Part shown: positions 1 through 9,163 of the stretch, piece after piece
Layout of the letters: the number at the start of each line of letters is the position of its first letter
How positions within the stretch are numbered: the first letter of the stretch is position 1
Source: JBBDSH01 sp040905045
GTDB taxonomy: Bacteria; Pseudomonadota; Gammaproteobacteria; Eutrophobiales; Eutrophobiaceae
Direction: 5' to 3'
Assembly (NCBI GenBank): GCA_040905045.1
Contig: JBBDSH010000075.1
Coordinates: 1 to 23,033 of the forward strand
Length of the DNA: 23,033 nucleotides
Translations under genes and position numbers: made by a program
The notes under the pieces: model-generated
Told to the model about the DNA's origin: nothing
What the model saw: only the letters and a program-made list of their open reading frames with translations
Database searches by the model: none

Positions 1-68
1 GCCCTGAACCCAAAGCGCCACGGTCGCGGCCACGTAGAATTTTGAGATAGGTTCTGGATACGGTTCGG

Positions 69-1013
69 TTACGCATTCAACCAGTCCAGATATTGCCGCA
101 CGCCCTCTTCCAGGCCGCGGAATTCATGGCGGCAGCCGGCCTTACGCAAAGAGGTGATATCCGCCTCGGTAAAGCTCTGATAGACGTCCTCCATGTGAGA
201 CGGGAATTCAATGTAGCGGATTTCCCCGTGTCCGTGCCAGTTGATGGCGGCCGCGGCAACATCATTGAAACTGCGGCTGTGGCCGGTACCGACATTAAAA
301 ATGCCGGTTACCTGTTCTTCTTTCATCAGCCACAGGTTCACTTCCACAACATCGTCCACATGGACGAAGTCGCGCCGCTGTTCCCCGTCAGCGTAACCGC
401 CGCTGCCCCTGAATAGATTGACCCGCCCTTCTTCAAGGAGCTGCCGGTTGAAGTGGTGCATGACACTGGCCATGCTTCCCTTGTGTCCTTCACGGGGGCC
501 GTAGACATTGAAGTAACGCAGCCCCGCGGCACGAAACGGTGATTCCGCCTGCCGCACGCGCAGATAATGATCGAACAGGCTTTTTGAATAGCCATAGACA
601 TTGATGGGCAATTCGTGGCCGCCCTCCTCTTCAAAGACAGTTTGAACCCCGTACACGGCCGCGCTGGAAGCGTAGATAAACCGAATGTCATAGCGGCCGC
701 AATATTCCAGCAACTGCTTTGAATAACGGTAATTATTATCCATCATGTAACGCCCGTCCCACTCGGTCGTCACGCTGCACGCGCCCTGATGAAACAGGGT
801 ATGGATATCCCTGAGTACGGGATCATCCTTTTCCAGCAAGTGAAGGAATTCTTCCTTGTCCATATAATCCCGGATCCGGGCATCAACTAGATTGGTGAAT
901 TTGCCTCCTTGGCTCAGGTCGTCCACAACAATAATGTCCTCATGGCCGCGCCGGATAAGGCCATGCACCAGATTGCTGCCGATAAATCCGGCCCCGCCGG
1001 TCACCACGATCAT
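69..1013 (-). CDS. hldD: ADP-L-glycero-D-manno-heptose 6-epimerase
   Basis: Epimerises ADP-D-glycero-D-manno-heptose to the L-glycero form, the last step in making the heptose donor for the LPS inner core; cytoplasmic, NADP-dependent. The 314-residue protein begins with a Rossmann fingerprint (GGAGFIG, about residues 6-12) and carries the extended-SDR catalytic pair Tyr140 and Lys144 in YGYSK, the same numbering as E. coli HldD. I place the start at the ATG ending at 1013, not at an in-frame codon 57 bases upstream, because the Rossmann strand MIVVTGG begins there and the ATG overlaps the hldE stop as ATGA, a typical translational-coupling arrangement. It forms a two-gene unit with hldE. Nothing is odd in the protein. 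Only 68 bases lie beyond its stop in this window, and I see no terminator in them. Confidence 0.96.
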   Translation of the reverse strand: MIVVTGGAGFIGSNLVHGLIRRGHEDIIVVDDLSQGGKFTNLVDARIRDYMDKEEFLHLLEKDDPVLRDIHTLFHQGACSVTTEWDGRYMMDNNYRYSKQLLEYCGRYDIRFIYASSAAVYGVQTVFEEEGGHELPINVYGYSKSLFDHYLRVRQAESPFRAAGLRYFNVYGPREGHKGSMASVMHHFNRQLLEEGRVNLFRGSGGYADGEQRRDFVHVDDVVEVNLWLMKEEQVTGIFNVGTGHSRSFNDVAAAAINWHGHGEIRYIEFPSHMEDVYQSFTEADITSLRKAGCRHEFRGLEEGVRQYLDWLNA

Positions 1014-2458
1014 GAGTCCGCCTCCGGGGCCCGGGAATTCATCGTCTCCAGCAGGGAACTGGTGGAACACCCCGGCCTCAGGGGCAGGATCACAACCTCG
1101 CCGCCGCGGGCCCGTACGCGGGAGGCGCCCGCGATCCGATCCGGCTGATAGTCACCCCCCTTAACCAGATAATCCGGAGAGATGCGTTGAATCAATGCCT
1201 CCGGGGTATCCCCGGCAAACGGGATGATCCAGTCCACCGCCGACAGTCCGGCCAGCACGGCCATTCGTTCCGCGAGACGATTGACCGGCCGGCCTTCACC
1301 CTTGAGCCTGCGTACCGAATCATCGTCATTAACGGCGACGACAAGGCAGTCGCCCAAAGCCCGGGCCTGTTCCAGACAGTCAACATGGCCGGCATGGAGA
1401 ATATCAAAACAGCCGTTGGTCATAACCAGACGGGCGCCCTTGCTGCGTACGCTTTCCATCACGGCATCCAGGCTTTCATCATCAAGGAATTTGGCTTGTC
1501 CGTCATGAGTATCGGCACTGACGGCATGATTCAGTTCAACGGCCGAGATCGAGGCCGTGCCCAGCTTTTCCACAACCAGACCGGCGGCGTAATTGGCATA
1601 GGCGACGGCATCCGGCAGTGTGCAGCCCGAGGCCAGCGCCGCCGCGATGGCGGCAACGACGGTATCCCCGGCTCCTGTTACATCAAACACTTCATGGGAG
1701 TGTGCGGCCAGATGCAGGGACTCCCCGGCGCCGCGCCGGACAAGAGACATACCCTGCTCGCCGCGGGTGACAAGCAATGCCTCTATATCCAGGTCATGAC
1801 AAAGCCGGCGCGCCGCGGCCTCGATGTCACATTCAGGAATATGCCCGCCCGCTGCCGCCTCAAATTCCTTCCAATTAGGGGTCAAAAGACTGGCGCCGGC
1901 ATAACGGCGGAAGTCCTCGCCCTTGGGATCAACAATCACGGGAATACCGTTCACGTGCGCCATGGCAATCAGTTTCCGCACATCTCCGAGAGAACCCTTG
2001 GCGTAATCGGACAACACCACCGTACGGCAGTCCGGCAACAGTTTCCGGAAAGGCTCCGTTATAACAGAGGCATCCACGCCGCCGGCATCAATTTCATAGT
2101 CAAGCCGCAACAGCTGCTGGTGTCTGCTGAGAACGCGGAGCTTGGTCGTCGTGGGGAAACCGTCCTGCCGGTAAAGGCATGTGTCAATATCGAGTGCGGT
2201 GAGCTGCCTGTTTAGAACTTCGGCACCATCATCATTGCCGGCGAGTCCAAGCAGAGAGACAGACACACCGAGAGAACGGATATTGACAGCCACATTGGCG
2301 GCCCCTCCCGGACGTTCCTCGGTATGATGCACACGTACTATCGGTACCGGCGCCTCCGGTGATACACGGTCCGTCACACCATGTACGTAACGGTCAAGAA
2401 TCACGTCACCCGTGACCAGCACCCTGGCCGTGGCGGATGGTTGAAAATGCTTTAACAT
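1010..2458 (-). CDS. hldE: Bifunctional heptose 7-phosphate kinase / heptose 1-phosphate adenylyltransferase
   Basis: Phosphorylates D-glycero-D-manno-heptose 7-phosphate at C1 and later adenylylates the heptose 1-phosphate, giving ADP-heptose for LPS. The 482 residues hold both family domains. The N-terminal ribokinase-type domain has GDVILDRY near residue 17, the glycine-rich PGGAANVA near 50-57 and the catalytic DVTGAGD at 259-265. The C-terminal nucleotidyltransferase domain starts near 340 with TNGCFDILHAGH, where HAGH (355-358) is the HxGH signature. Length matches E. coli HldE (477). The start is set by alignment of the first kinase strand. Shine-Dalgarno support is weak: an AGGG lies 12 bases upstream. 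It leads the hldE-hldD unit and diverges from the DUF3108 gene across a 68-base spacer. Confidence 0.96.
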   Translation of the reverse strand: MLKHFQPSATARVLVTGDVILDRYVHGVTDRVSPEAPVPIVRVHHTEERPGGAANVAVNIRSLGVSVSLLGLAGNDDGAEVLNRQLTALDIDTCLYRQDGFPTTTKLRVLSRHQQLLRLDYEIDAGGVDASVITEPFRKLLPDCRTVVLSDYAKGSLGDVRKLIAMAHVNGIPVIVDPKGEDFRRYAGASLLTPNWKEFEAAAGGHIPECDIEAAARRLCHDLDIEALLVTRGEQGMSLVRRGAGESLHLAAHSHEVFDVTGAGDTVVAAIAAALASGCTLPDAVAYANYAAGLVVEKLGTASISAVELNHAVSADTHDGQAKFLDDESLDAVMESVRSKGARLVMTNGCFDILHAGHVDCLEQARALGDCLVVAVNDDDSVRRLKGEGRPVNRLAERMAVLAGLSAVDWIIPFAGDTPEALIQRISPDYLVKGGDYQPDRIAGASRVRARGGEVVILPLRPGCSTSSLLETMNSRAPEADS

Positions 2459-2494
2459 GGGATTATAAGACCCTGTGAAACAGTGGATTGCGGA

Positions 2495-2503
2495 ATTTTA
2501 TCA
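2495..2503 (-). promoter_or_regulatory. Possible extended -10 promoter for hldE
   Basis: On the minus strand this reads TGATAAAAT, an extended -10 (TGn plus TAAAAT, 5 of 6 matches to consensus), with no convincing -35. It would start transcription about 30 bases before the hldE ATG. A perfect TATAAT also lies at 2462-2467, but only 3 bases before the ATG, so transcription from it would begin within the start codon. Only motif matching supports this. Confidence 0.3.
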
Positions 2504-2526
2504 CACGGAAACAATCAAAATTGAGT

Positions 2527-3393
<867 letters not shown>

Positions 3394-3400
<7 letters not shown>

Positions 3401-4113
3401 TCACCGTTCACGAGCCTCAGTAATTCTTCCGGCGGCCGATAACCCGGGATTTCCCGTCCGTCATCCATGTAGATGGCCGGAGTCCCGCGCACGCCGAGAC
3501 TGCGGCCCAGGTTGAACTGGTCTTGAACCGGGTTCCGGCAACTGGCCGGCTGAATATGTTGACCCTGTTTGGCGGCAGTCAGGGCGGCTTTCGGATCCTC
3601 GGCGCACCAGACCGACACCATCTGTTTGTATGTGGACGAACCCGTGCCCTGGCGGGGAAACGCCAGATAGCGAACGGCGAGGCCGTTGCGATTCAGCCGG
3701 GGAACATCATTATGCAGTCTGCGGCAATAACCGCAGCTCACGTCGGTAAAGACATAGATAACATGCTCGGGATTCTCCGGGGCGAATTCAATATATTCCG
3801 AAACTGGAATATTGTTCAGGACATCAATACGCACGGAGGCTCTTTGAGCTTCAGTGAGATTCCTGCGTTGTGAAAGATCGAACAAATCACCTTGCAACAG
3901 ATACTGCCCGTCCGCGGAAATATAGAAGACTTCCGTGCCACTCATCACTTCATACAAACCGGGGATTTTCGACTCCCTGATACTGGAAACATCCATATCG
4001 GGAAACAGTTCCTCCATGGCCGCGGACACCGCGGCCGGTGCATTTTGATCGGCAGCCTGCACATAAACAGCGGCAAAAAACAACGCCGGGATAATGAATA
4101 AATAATGCCGCAT
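3394..4113 (-). CDS. dsbC: Thiol:disulfide interchange protein DsbC
   Basis: Periplasmic disulfide isomerase that reshuffles wrong disulfides and is kept reduced by DsbD. The 239-residue protein has a signal peptide (MRHYLFIIPALFFAAVYVQA, cleaved near residue 20), an N-terminal dimerisation domain (about 25-85) and a thioredoxin-fold domain with active site CGYC (127-130), the cis-proline loop TP (211-212) and the second cysteine pair C170/C192 that forms the structural disulfide in E. coli DsbC. The ATG ending at 4113 is chosen because a strong GGAGGA lies 8 bases upstream and the signal peptide starts there; a longer in-frame reading upstream has no support. The stop codon is in phase with heptamer array A. 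xerD and dsbC are adjacent in E. coli and Pseudomonas; here a gspE-like gene lies between them. Confidence 0.94.
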
Positions 4114-4303
4114 AGAATGTCCTCCGGGAACGAATATTTCCATAGAATCAAATCTGACAACTGCCCTGTACGGGCGTATCTTATCAGACACTGCGTCCGG
4201 ATACAGGTTCCGGTAAGCGTATCCTGCTTTACCGCGGATTTTAAAGAACCGCGGAAGGCATGTAGGATCTGTATTTCCGTCAATTGGTATATTCGGTGAT
4301 CCC
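4114..4303. promoter_or_regulatory. Divergent dsbC/gspE control region rich in palindromes
   Basis: This 190-base spacer separates two divergent genes. Visible inverted repeats are GCCC-TGTAC-GGGC at 4163-4175, nested inside TCTGA (4154-4158) and TCAGA (4184-4188); CGGTAAGC pairing with GCTTTACCG near 4211-4234; and CCGCGG twice (4232-4237 and 4249-4254). The last two overlap and could compete. A weak promoter for dsbC may be TTGTCA (minus strand of 4155-4160) with AATATT 16 bases on. GGTGA at 4292-4296 could be the ribosome site for the gene at 4304. Which elements work is unknown. Confidence 0.4.
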
Positions 4304-6091
4304 ATGAACAGTACCGCCCCGACCCCTTACGAGCAGAGCGTGACCCTGGCTTATGTACTGGAAGAACTGCAGAGAGACGGTATTGTCACGTCACAACAGG
4401 TCGCCCGCTTCAAAACCGGCCACAAGGAAGAGGATGCCGCCGGTCATCCACTTGTTACCATCGCCGACCAGGGCTGGCAGAGCGCCACCCGGCCTCCCTA
4501 TCCACTGACCCTGGAACGCCTGACCCGCTGGCTGGCGGACAAATCCGGGCAGGAATACATGCGCATCGACCCCCTGAAAATCGATGTCGGCAAGGTGACC
4601 GGCATTGTTTCGCAGGCCTATGCCAACAAGCTCAAGATCCTGCCGGTCAATGTCACGGAAACCACCCTGACGATCGCCACCTGCGAACCCTTTATTACCC
4701 ATTGGGAACAGGAACTGACCCGCATCACCCGGCATGAAATCAAGCGCGTTGTCGTCAATCCACGTGATATTGAACGCTATCTGGTGGAATTCTATGGTGT
4801 CAGCCGATCCATACGCGGTGCGGTTTCCGACAGCGAAGGACGCTCCCAGACGTCCCTGCATAACTTCGAGCAGCTCGTCGAAGTCGGTAAGGCGGGAGAA
4901 CCGGACGCCAATGACCGCCACATCGTCAGCCTGGTCGACTGGCTGCTGCAGTTCGCGTTCGAACAGCGGGCCAGCGATATTCACCTGGAGCCGCGGCGTG
5001 AGAAAGGCAAGGTACGTTTTCGTATTGACGGTGTGCTGCATCAGGTTCACGAATTCCCGCCGGCACTGATGGGCGGCATTACCAGCCGATTAAAGTCCCT
5101 CGGCCGCATGGACGTCACCGACAAGCGCCGTCCCCAGGACGGCCGTGTCAAGACCCGGACTCCGGCCGGAAATGAAGTGGAGATGCGCCTCTCCACCATG
5201 CCGACCGCATTCGGCGAAAAACTGGTCTTGCGGATTTTCGACCCGGAAATGCTGGTGAAAAGCTTCCCGGAACTGGGATTCACCAGACAGGACCTGCAGC
5301 GCTGGCAAAAGATGATAGAGAATCCCCACGGTATCATTCTGGTGACCGGGCCCACCGGTTCCGGCAAGACCACCACACTCTATTCCGCCCTCAAACAGGT
5401 CGCCCGCCCGGAACTCAATATCTGCACCATCGAGGATCCGATCGAACTGATAGACACCAATTTCAACCAGATGCAGGTCCAGAACGCCATCGACCTGGAC
5501 TTCGCCGCCGGTGTCCGCACCCTGCTGCGCCAGGATCCGGATATCATCATGGTCGGCGAGATTCGCGACCGGGAGACCGCGGAAGTCGCCATTCAGGCCG
5601 CCCTGACCGGTCACCTGGTATTATCGAGCCTGCATACCAATGACGCCCCCTCCAGTATTACCCGGCTTATTGACATCGGCGCCCAGCCCTTCCTCATCAG
5701 CGCCACCCTGCTGGGAGTGCTGGCACAGCGGCTGGTACGGATACTCTGTCCGCATTGCAAACAACCGGCGGAACTGGACAAGGCTGCCTGGCAACAACTG
5801 GTCAGTCCATTCAAAACCCGTATTCCAAAAACCGTGTACAGGCCGGTGGGATGCGATGAATGCCGGCACACCGGCTACTACGGACGCATGGGTATCTATG
5901 AATCACTGTTGATCAACGAGGAGATCCAGCATCTGATCAATACCTCCACTGATCTCAACAAGTTCCATGAAGCGGCCGCACGCCAGGGCACCTATAACCT
6001 GCGTATCAGCGGAGCCCAGAAAATCGCCGATGGCCTGACTACCATGGAAGAGGTCTACCGGGTAATACCGCCGGAGAAGAGTGAGGAGTGA
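4304..6091 (+). CDS. GspE/PilB-type secretion or pilus assembly ATPase
   Basis: A hexameric AAA+-like ATPase of the type II secretion / type IV pilus family, which powers pilin or pseudopilin polymerisation at the inner membrane. The 595 residues show an N-terminal MshEN-like region (about 65-175), the arginine-rich N2 domain (DIHLEPRR near 225, RRPQDGR near 275), Walker A GPTGSGKT (349-356), the Asp box near 376-380, Walker B with catalytic Glu (DPDIIMVGE, 411-419), a His box (GHLVLSSLHTND, 436-447) and a zinc tetracysteine site C482, C485, C517, C520. All catalytic elements are intact. No other secretion or pilus gene is in the window, so whether it serves GspE, PilB or MshE-like machinery cannot be told. 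Its stop TGA is part of a GGAGTGA unit of array B. Confidence 0.93.
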   Translation: MNSTAPTPYEQSVTLAYVLEELQRDGIVTSQQVARFKTGHKEEDAAGHPLVTIADQGWQSATRPPYPLTLERLTRWLADKSGQEYMRIDPLKIDVGKVTGIVSQAYANKLKILPVNVTETTLTIATCEPFITHWEQELTRITRHEIKRVVVNPRDIERYLVEFYGVSRSIRGAVSDSEGRSQTSLHNFEQLVEVGKAGEPDANDRHIVSLVDWLLQFAFEQRASDIHLEPRREKGKVRFRIDGVLHQVHEFPPALMGGITSRLKSLGRMDVTDKRRPQDGRVKTRTPAGNEVEMRLSTMPTAFGEKLVLRIFDPEMLVKSFPELGFTRQDLQRWQKMIENPHGIILVTGPTGSGKTTTLYSALKQVARPELNICTIEDPIELIDTNFNQMQVQNAIDLDFAAGVRTLLRQDPDIIMVGEIRDRETAEVAIQAALTGHLVLSSLHTNDAPSSITRLIDIGAQPFLISATLLGVLAQRLVRILCPHCKQPAELDKAAWQQLVSPFKTRIPKTVYRPVGCDECRHTGYYGRMGIYESLLINEEIQHLINTSTDLNKFHEAAARQGTYNLRISGAQKIADGLTTMEEVYRVIPPEKSEE

Positions 6092-6171
6092 GGGGTAAGG
6101 AGTGAGGCGTCAAGCCGCTGTCATAAACGATTCTCCTTACGCCTTGCTCCTCACCTCTTACGCGTCATCCG
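6078..6171. repeat. Inverted heptamer array B, (GGNGTSA)n
   Basis: The left arm (6078-6112) has five units: AGAGTGA, GGAGTGA, GGGGTAA, GGAGTGA and GGCGTCA. After a 17-base centre, the right arm (6130-6171) has reverse-complement units ATTCTCC, TTACGCC, TTGCTCC, TCACCTC and TTACGCG, and the xerD stop triplet follows in the same 7-base phase. Stops at 6082, 6089, 6096 and 6103 close all three plus-strand frames. It is a more diverged relative of array A and likewise lies between convergent genes; the stop of the gene at 4304 is inside it. No U-tract is present. Confidence 0.88.
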
Positions 6172-7073
6172 CGAGGATGATGCTCGGCATGCAGATCCTT
6201 AAGGCGCTGCCGGGCGATATGGGTATAGATCTGCGTGGTGGAAATATCGCTGTGTCCCAACAGCATCTGGACAACACGCAGATCGGCACCGTGATTGAGC
6301 AGATGGGTGGCGAATGCATGCCGCAGCACATGCGGCGACAGCGGCTTTTTGATCCCCGCCTTGAGAGCATGACGTTTGACCGTATGCCAGAACGTCTGCC
6401 GGGTCTGGGGCCGGCCCCGGCTGGAGGGGAATAATGTCGCATCGGGCAGACCCTTGTACAAATCCGCCCTCGCCTCGCGCAGATAACGGTCCAGCCAGTA
6501 CAGGGCTTCTTCGCCCAACGGCACCAGGCGTTCCTTGTCGCCCTTACCGACGACACGAACCACGCCCTGGCGCAGGTTGACCTGGTCCAGCCGTAATCCG
6601 ACCAGTTCCGTCACACGCAGTCCCGTTGCATACAACACCTCCAGCATGGTCCGATCCCGCATGCCCAGAGGTGCGGCTGTATCCGGCGCCGTCAGCAATG
6701 ATTCCACTTCGTCTTCAGTCAGGGTCTTGGGCAGGGGGCGGCCGAGGCGCGGCGAATTGACAGCGGCGGTCGGATCCTCGCGCATGCGGCCTTCCCGGAC
6801 CTGGTGCTGGAAAAACCGGCGCAGGCTGGACAACCGCCTGGCGGTGCTTCTTACGGAGGTGCGGGCCTGGGCAGCCAGATAGCGGTGCAGATCGCCGCTC
6901 TCGGTCTGCATCAGGGAAGTACCCTGCCTGCCCTGCCATTCGGCAAAGGCGGAAAGATCATTGCGGTAGGCCTTGAGTGTATTATCACTGAGGCCGCGTT
7001 CCATCCACAGGGCATCCAGAAAGGCGTCAATCTCGGAATTGGCCGGTGGTCGCTTCGATGTCTTGCGGGTCAC
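6165..7073 (-). CDS. xerD: Site-specific tyrosine recombinase XerD
   Basis: Works with XerC at the dif site, under FtsK control, to resolve chromosome dimers at cell division. The protein is close to E. coli XerD along its length (for example LSPHVLRHAFATHLLNHGAD and LFPSSR blocks) and ends HHPRG where E. coli has HHPRA. In the 302-residue form chosen here the catalytic set is R153, K177, H248, R251, H274 and nucleophile Y283. The start is uncertain, since no ATG exists before the conserved FLDALW region. I take the GTG ending at 7073 because an AGG lies about 6 bases upstream and the length then matches the family (298); another GTG ending at 7133 would add 20 residues without support. It follows rplS by about 100 bases. 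Its stop is in phase with array B. Confidence 0.93.
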   Translation of the reverse strand: MTRKTSKRPPANSEIDAFLDALWMERGLSDNTLKAYRNDLSAFAEWQGRQGTSLMQTESGDLHRYLAAQARTSVRSTARRLSSLRRFFQHQVREGRMREDPTAAVNSPRLGRPLPKTLTEDEVESLLTAPDTAAPLGMRDRTMLEVLYATGLRVTELVGLRLDQVNLRQGVVRVVGKGDKERLVPLGEEALYWLDRYLREARADLYKGLPDATLFPSSRGRPQTRQTFWHTVKRHALKAGIKKPLSPHVLRHAFATHLLNHGADLRVVQMLLGHSDISTTQIYTHIARQRLKDLHAEHHPRG

Positions 7074-7169
7074 GCTGCGCCTGTTGATGTCGAAAGGAAC
7101 AGGGCCGGATTGTAACACGGCTCGGGCAGGCACTGCGCCGAACCAGGCTGCAAAGGAAATGCCGGGCCG

Positions 7170-7186
7170 GCCGGCCTTCAGCCGGC
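7170..7186 (-). other. GC-rich hairpin over the rplS stop codon
   Basis: GCCGGC (7170-7175) and GCCGGC (7181-7186) form a perfect 6-bp stem whose 5-base loop contains the first bases of the rplS stop region. The minus strand lacks a U-run after it, so it is not a standard intrinsic terminator. It might stabilise the ribosomal-protein mRNA end or attenuate reading into xerD; this is inference. Confidence 0.3.
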
Positions 7187-7537
7187 GCTGGGCTTGATCC
7201 TTTCCTTGATACGGGCCGCCTTGCCCTGACGTTCACGCATGTAATACAACTTGGCCTGGTTCACGTCACCGCGCCGCTTGACCTTGATCTCGGCGATACT
7301 CGGGCTGTGGCTCTGGAAAACCCGCTCCACACCTTCGCCGTAAGAAACCTTGCGCACCGTGAAAGAGGAATTCAACCCCCGGTTGCGCTTGGCAATCACG
7401 ACGCCTTCGAAAGCCTGCAGGCGTTCGCGTTGCCCTTCGGTCACCCTGACCTGTACGACGACGGTGTCGCCGGGCGCAAACTCCGGGATATCGGCCGAAA
7501 GCTGTTCCGTTTCCAGTTGTTCGATGATATTACTCAT
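7178..7537 (-). CDS. rplS: 50S ribosomal protein L19
   Basis: Large-subunit protein at the 30S-50S interface. The 119-residue product contains the family blocks FAPGDTVVVQVRVTEGQRERLQAFEG-type N-terminus, RNRGLNSSFTVRK and the basic end KLYYMRERQGKAARIKER; E. coli L19 has 115 residues. The start is the ATG ending at 7537, preceded by GGAG 8 bases upstream. A 10-residue longer reading is possible but has no such site. It is the last gene of rpsP-rimM-trmD-rplS, the order found in E. coli, and xerD follows on the same strand. Confidence 0.97.
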   Translation of the reverse strand: MSNIIEQLETEQLSADIPEFAPGDTVVVQVRVTEGQRERLQAFEGVVIAKRNRGLNSSFTVRKVSYGEGVERVFQSHSPSIAEIKVKRRGDVNQAKLYYMRERQGKAARIKERIKPSAG

Positions 7538-7594
7538 GGCATAAGCTCCAAAAATTGTTCCAATCATTCGTATCTACCGCACCCGCCGCCGGCA

Positions 7595-8353
7595 TTAATG
7601 TGTCTGTTTCTGCTGTCTGATGAACTCTTCCAGCAACCGCTTTTGTTCCGCATCCAGTTCCAGTGCATCCAGCAAATCCGGACGCCTCTGCCAGGTTCTG
7701 CCCAGTGCCTGCTGCAGGCGCCAGCAGCGTATGCGTTCATGATCCCCGCTCAAAAGCACCTCGGGGACGGACTGCCCATGGATGTTCTCCGGCCGCGTGT
7801 AATGCGGGTAATCCAGCAGGCCCCCGGCAAAGGAATCCGCCGCCGCCGAATCCTCATGCCCGAGTACTCCCGGCAGGGTTCTCGCCATGGCATCAATCAG
7901 GACCATGGCCGGCAGTTCGCCGCCGCTGAGGACGTAATCACCTATGGAGCACTCTTCATCCACACAGGTGTTGATAAAACGTTCATCCACACCTTCGTAA
8001 CGGCCCGCCACCAGGATCAGTCCCTGCTCCGCTTCACGCGCCAGCCGTGTCACTGCCGCCTGGTTCAGAGGCCGTCCCTGGGGCGACAAATACACCACCC
8101 TGCCCGTGCCGCCCGGCAACTGTTTTTTCGCCGCTGCGACCGCCTCCAGCAACGGCTGCAGCATCATTACCATGCCCGGTCCGCCGCCGTAGGGCCGGTC
8201 ATCCACCGTGCGATGGGTATCGGCGGTAAAATCCCTGGGATTCGCGGCATTGATGGATAATAATCCATTCTCAACCGCCCGTCCGGTCACCCCGTAATCC
8301 CGGACGGCCTCGAGCATTTCCGGGAACAGCGTCACCACCGCTATATTCAGCAT
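7595..8353 (-). CDS. trmD: tRNA (guanine-N1-)-methyltransferase TrmD
   Basis: Makes m1G at position 37 of tRNAs with G36, using S-adenosylmethionine, which prevents +1 frameshifting. The 252-residue product (E. coli 255) shows the SPOUT trefoil-knot signatures YLSPQGRPL, AGRYEGVDERF and the GDYVLSGGELPA loop that binds the cofactor. Two starts compete. The ATG ending at 8353 (MLNIAVVTLFPEM) sits 2 bases after the rimM stop and has a GGA 8 bases upstream, matching the family N-terminus. An ATG ending at 8365 would add four residues and overlap rimM by 10 bases. I favour the first. Third gene of the rpsP operon. Confidence 0.96.
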   Translation of the reverse strand: MLNIAVVTLFPEMLEAVRDYGVTGRAVENGLLSINAANPRDFTADTHRTVDDRPYGGGPGMVMMLQPLLEAVAAAKKQLPGGTGRVVYLSPQGRPLNQAAVTRLAREAEQGLILVAGRYEGVDERFINTCVDEECSIGDYVLSGGELPAMVLIDAMARTLPGVLGHEDSAAADSFAGGLLDYPHYTRPENIHGQSVPEVLLSGDHERIRCWRLQQALGRTWQRRPDLLDALELDAEQKRLLEEFIRQQKQTH

Positions 8354-8355
8354 TC

Positions 8356-8892
8356 TTATGTCCATTCCGGATCCCAGTCGACGATCATCCGGCCGGCATC
8401 CGCGTCCACTTCCCGGACATACTGCTCCATGAGCAAGGGCACCATATGACGTTGCTCTCCCTCAATGACGAGCACATCATTGGCGCCTGTCTCCAGTATC
8501 TCGACGACTCGCCCCAGACAGACACCCTGCCGATTGAATACCTCCAACCCTGTAAGGTCGCACCAGTAATATTCGCCGGGCGGCAATGGCGGCAACTGGC
8601 GGCGGCTGACCGCGATATCGCATCCCAGGAGCGCCTGCGCCTGCGTGCGGTCATCCGTATTCTCGAGACGCGCGATCAGGGCCTTGCCGTGGGCGCGCCC
8701 CTCTTCCAGGCGGTATGTCCGCCAACCGTCGGGGGTCGCTATCTGCCACGGCGAATAGCCGAGAATATTCTGCTTGGGCCGGGTGTAGGAGAACACCTTG
8801 ACCCAGCCCATAACGCCGTAAAGTCCCGATATTCTGCCGACGACAACCCGTTTCTCTGCTCCACCTGCCACGTTATCAGCGGCTGCCGCCAT
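8356..8892 (-). CDS. rimM: 16S rRNA processing protein RimM
   Basis: Assembly factor that binds S19 in the head of the 30S subunit and promotes late 16S maturation. At 178 residues it has the usual two parts: an N-terminal beta-barrel (VVVGRISGLYGVMGWVKVFS, residues 15-34, is the family signature) and a C-terminal PRC-barrel (EYYWCDLTGLEVF, then VPLL and VDWDPEW near the end). It is slightly longer at the N-terminus than E. coli RimM, through a poorly conserved alanine-rich leader. It begins 13 bases after the rpsP stop and ends 2 bases before the trmD start, so the three genes are tightly packed. Confidence 0.96.
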   Translation of the reverse strand: MAAAADNVAGGAEKRVVVGRISGLYGVMGWVKVFSYTRPKQNILGYSPWQIATPDGWRTYRLEEGRAHGKALIARLENTDDRTQAQALLGCDIAVSRRQLPPLPPGEYYWCDLTGLEVFNRQGVCLGRVVEILETGANDVLVIEGEQRHMVPLLMEQYVREVDADAGRMIVDWDPEWT

Positions 8893-8905
8893 AAACGCGG
8901 GGACG

Positions 8906-9163
8906 TCAGGCTGCGGCGGTCTCTTTACTGCTGTTCTTGATCAGTTTCAAGACCCGTTCCGAGGCCTTGGCACCCTGAGCGAGCCAGTAATCGATACGCT
9001 CCCGGTCCAGCTTCAGTTCCTGGGCCTGGCCGGTGGCCACGGGGTTGTAAAAGCCGACCCGCTCTATATAGCTGCCGTCGCGCCGGTTTCTCGAATCAGT
9101 CACTACAATGTGATAGAAGGCCCGCTTTTTAGCGCCGGCCCGTGCCAGTCGAATACTTACCAT
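8906..9163 (-). CDS. rpsP: 30S ribosomal protein S16
   Basis: Small-subunit protein needed for 30S assembly. The 85-residue product (E. coli 82) has the family start MVSIRLARAGAKKRAFYHIVVTDSR-like block, GSYIERVGFYNP and the DRERIDYWLAQGAKASERV helix. The ribosome site is probably AAGGG, about 12 bases before the ATG. First gene of rpsP-rimM-trmD-rplS. Its start codon and upstream bases belong to a direct repeat whose second copy lies 291 bases away at 9452-9469. ffh, which often precedes rpsP, is not here. Confidence 0.97.
   Translation of the reverse strand: MVSIRLARAGAKKRAFYHIVVTDSRNRRDGSYIERVGFYNPVATGQAQELKLDRERIDYWLAQGAKASERVLKLIKNSSKETAAA

Noticed and set aside
1187..2215. Long plus-strand open frame inside hldE
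   Set aside because: Shadow of hldE, whose domains and catalytic motifs are complete on the minus strand.
4111..4305. 64-residue N-terminal extension of DsbC
   Set aside because: It would hide the signal peptide and run across the whole divergent spacer, while GGAGGA sits properly before the inner ATG.
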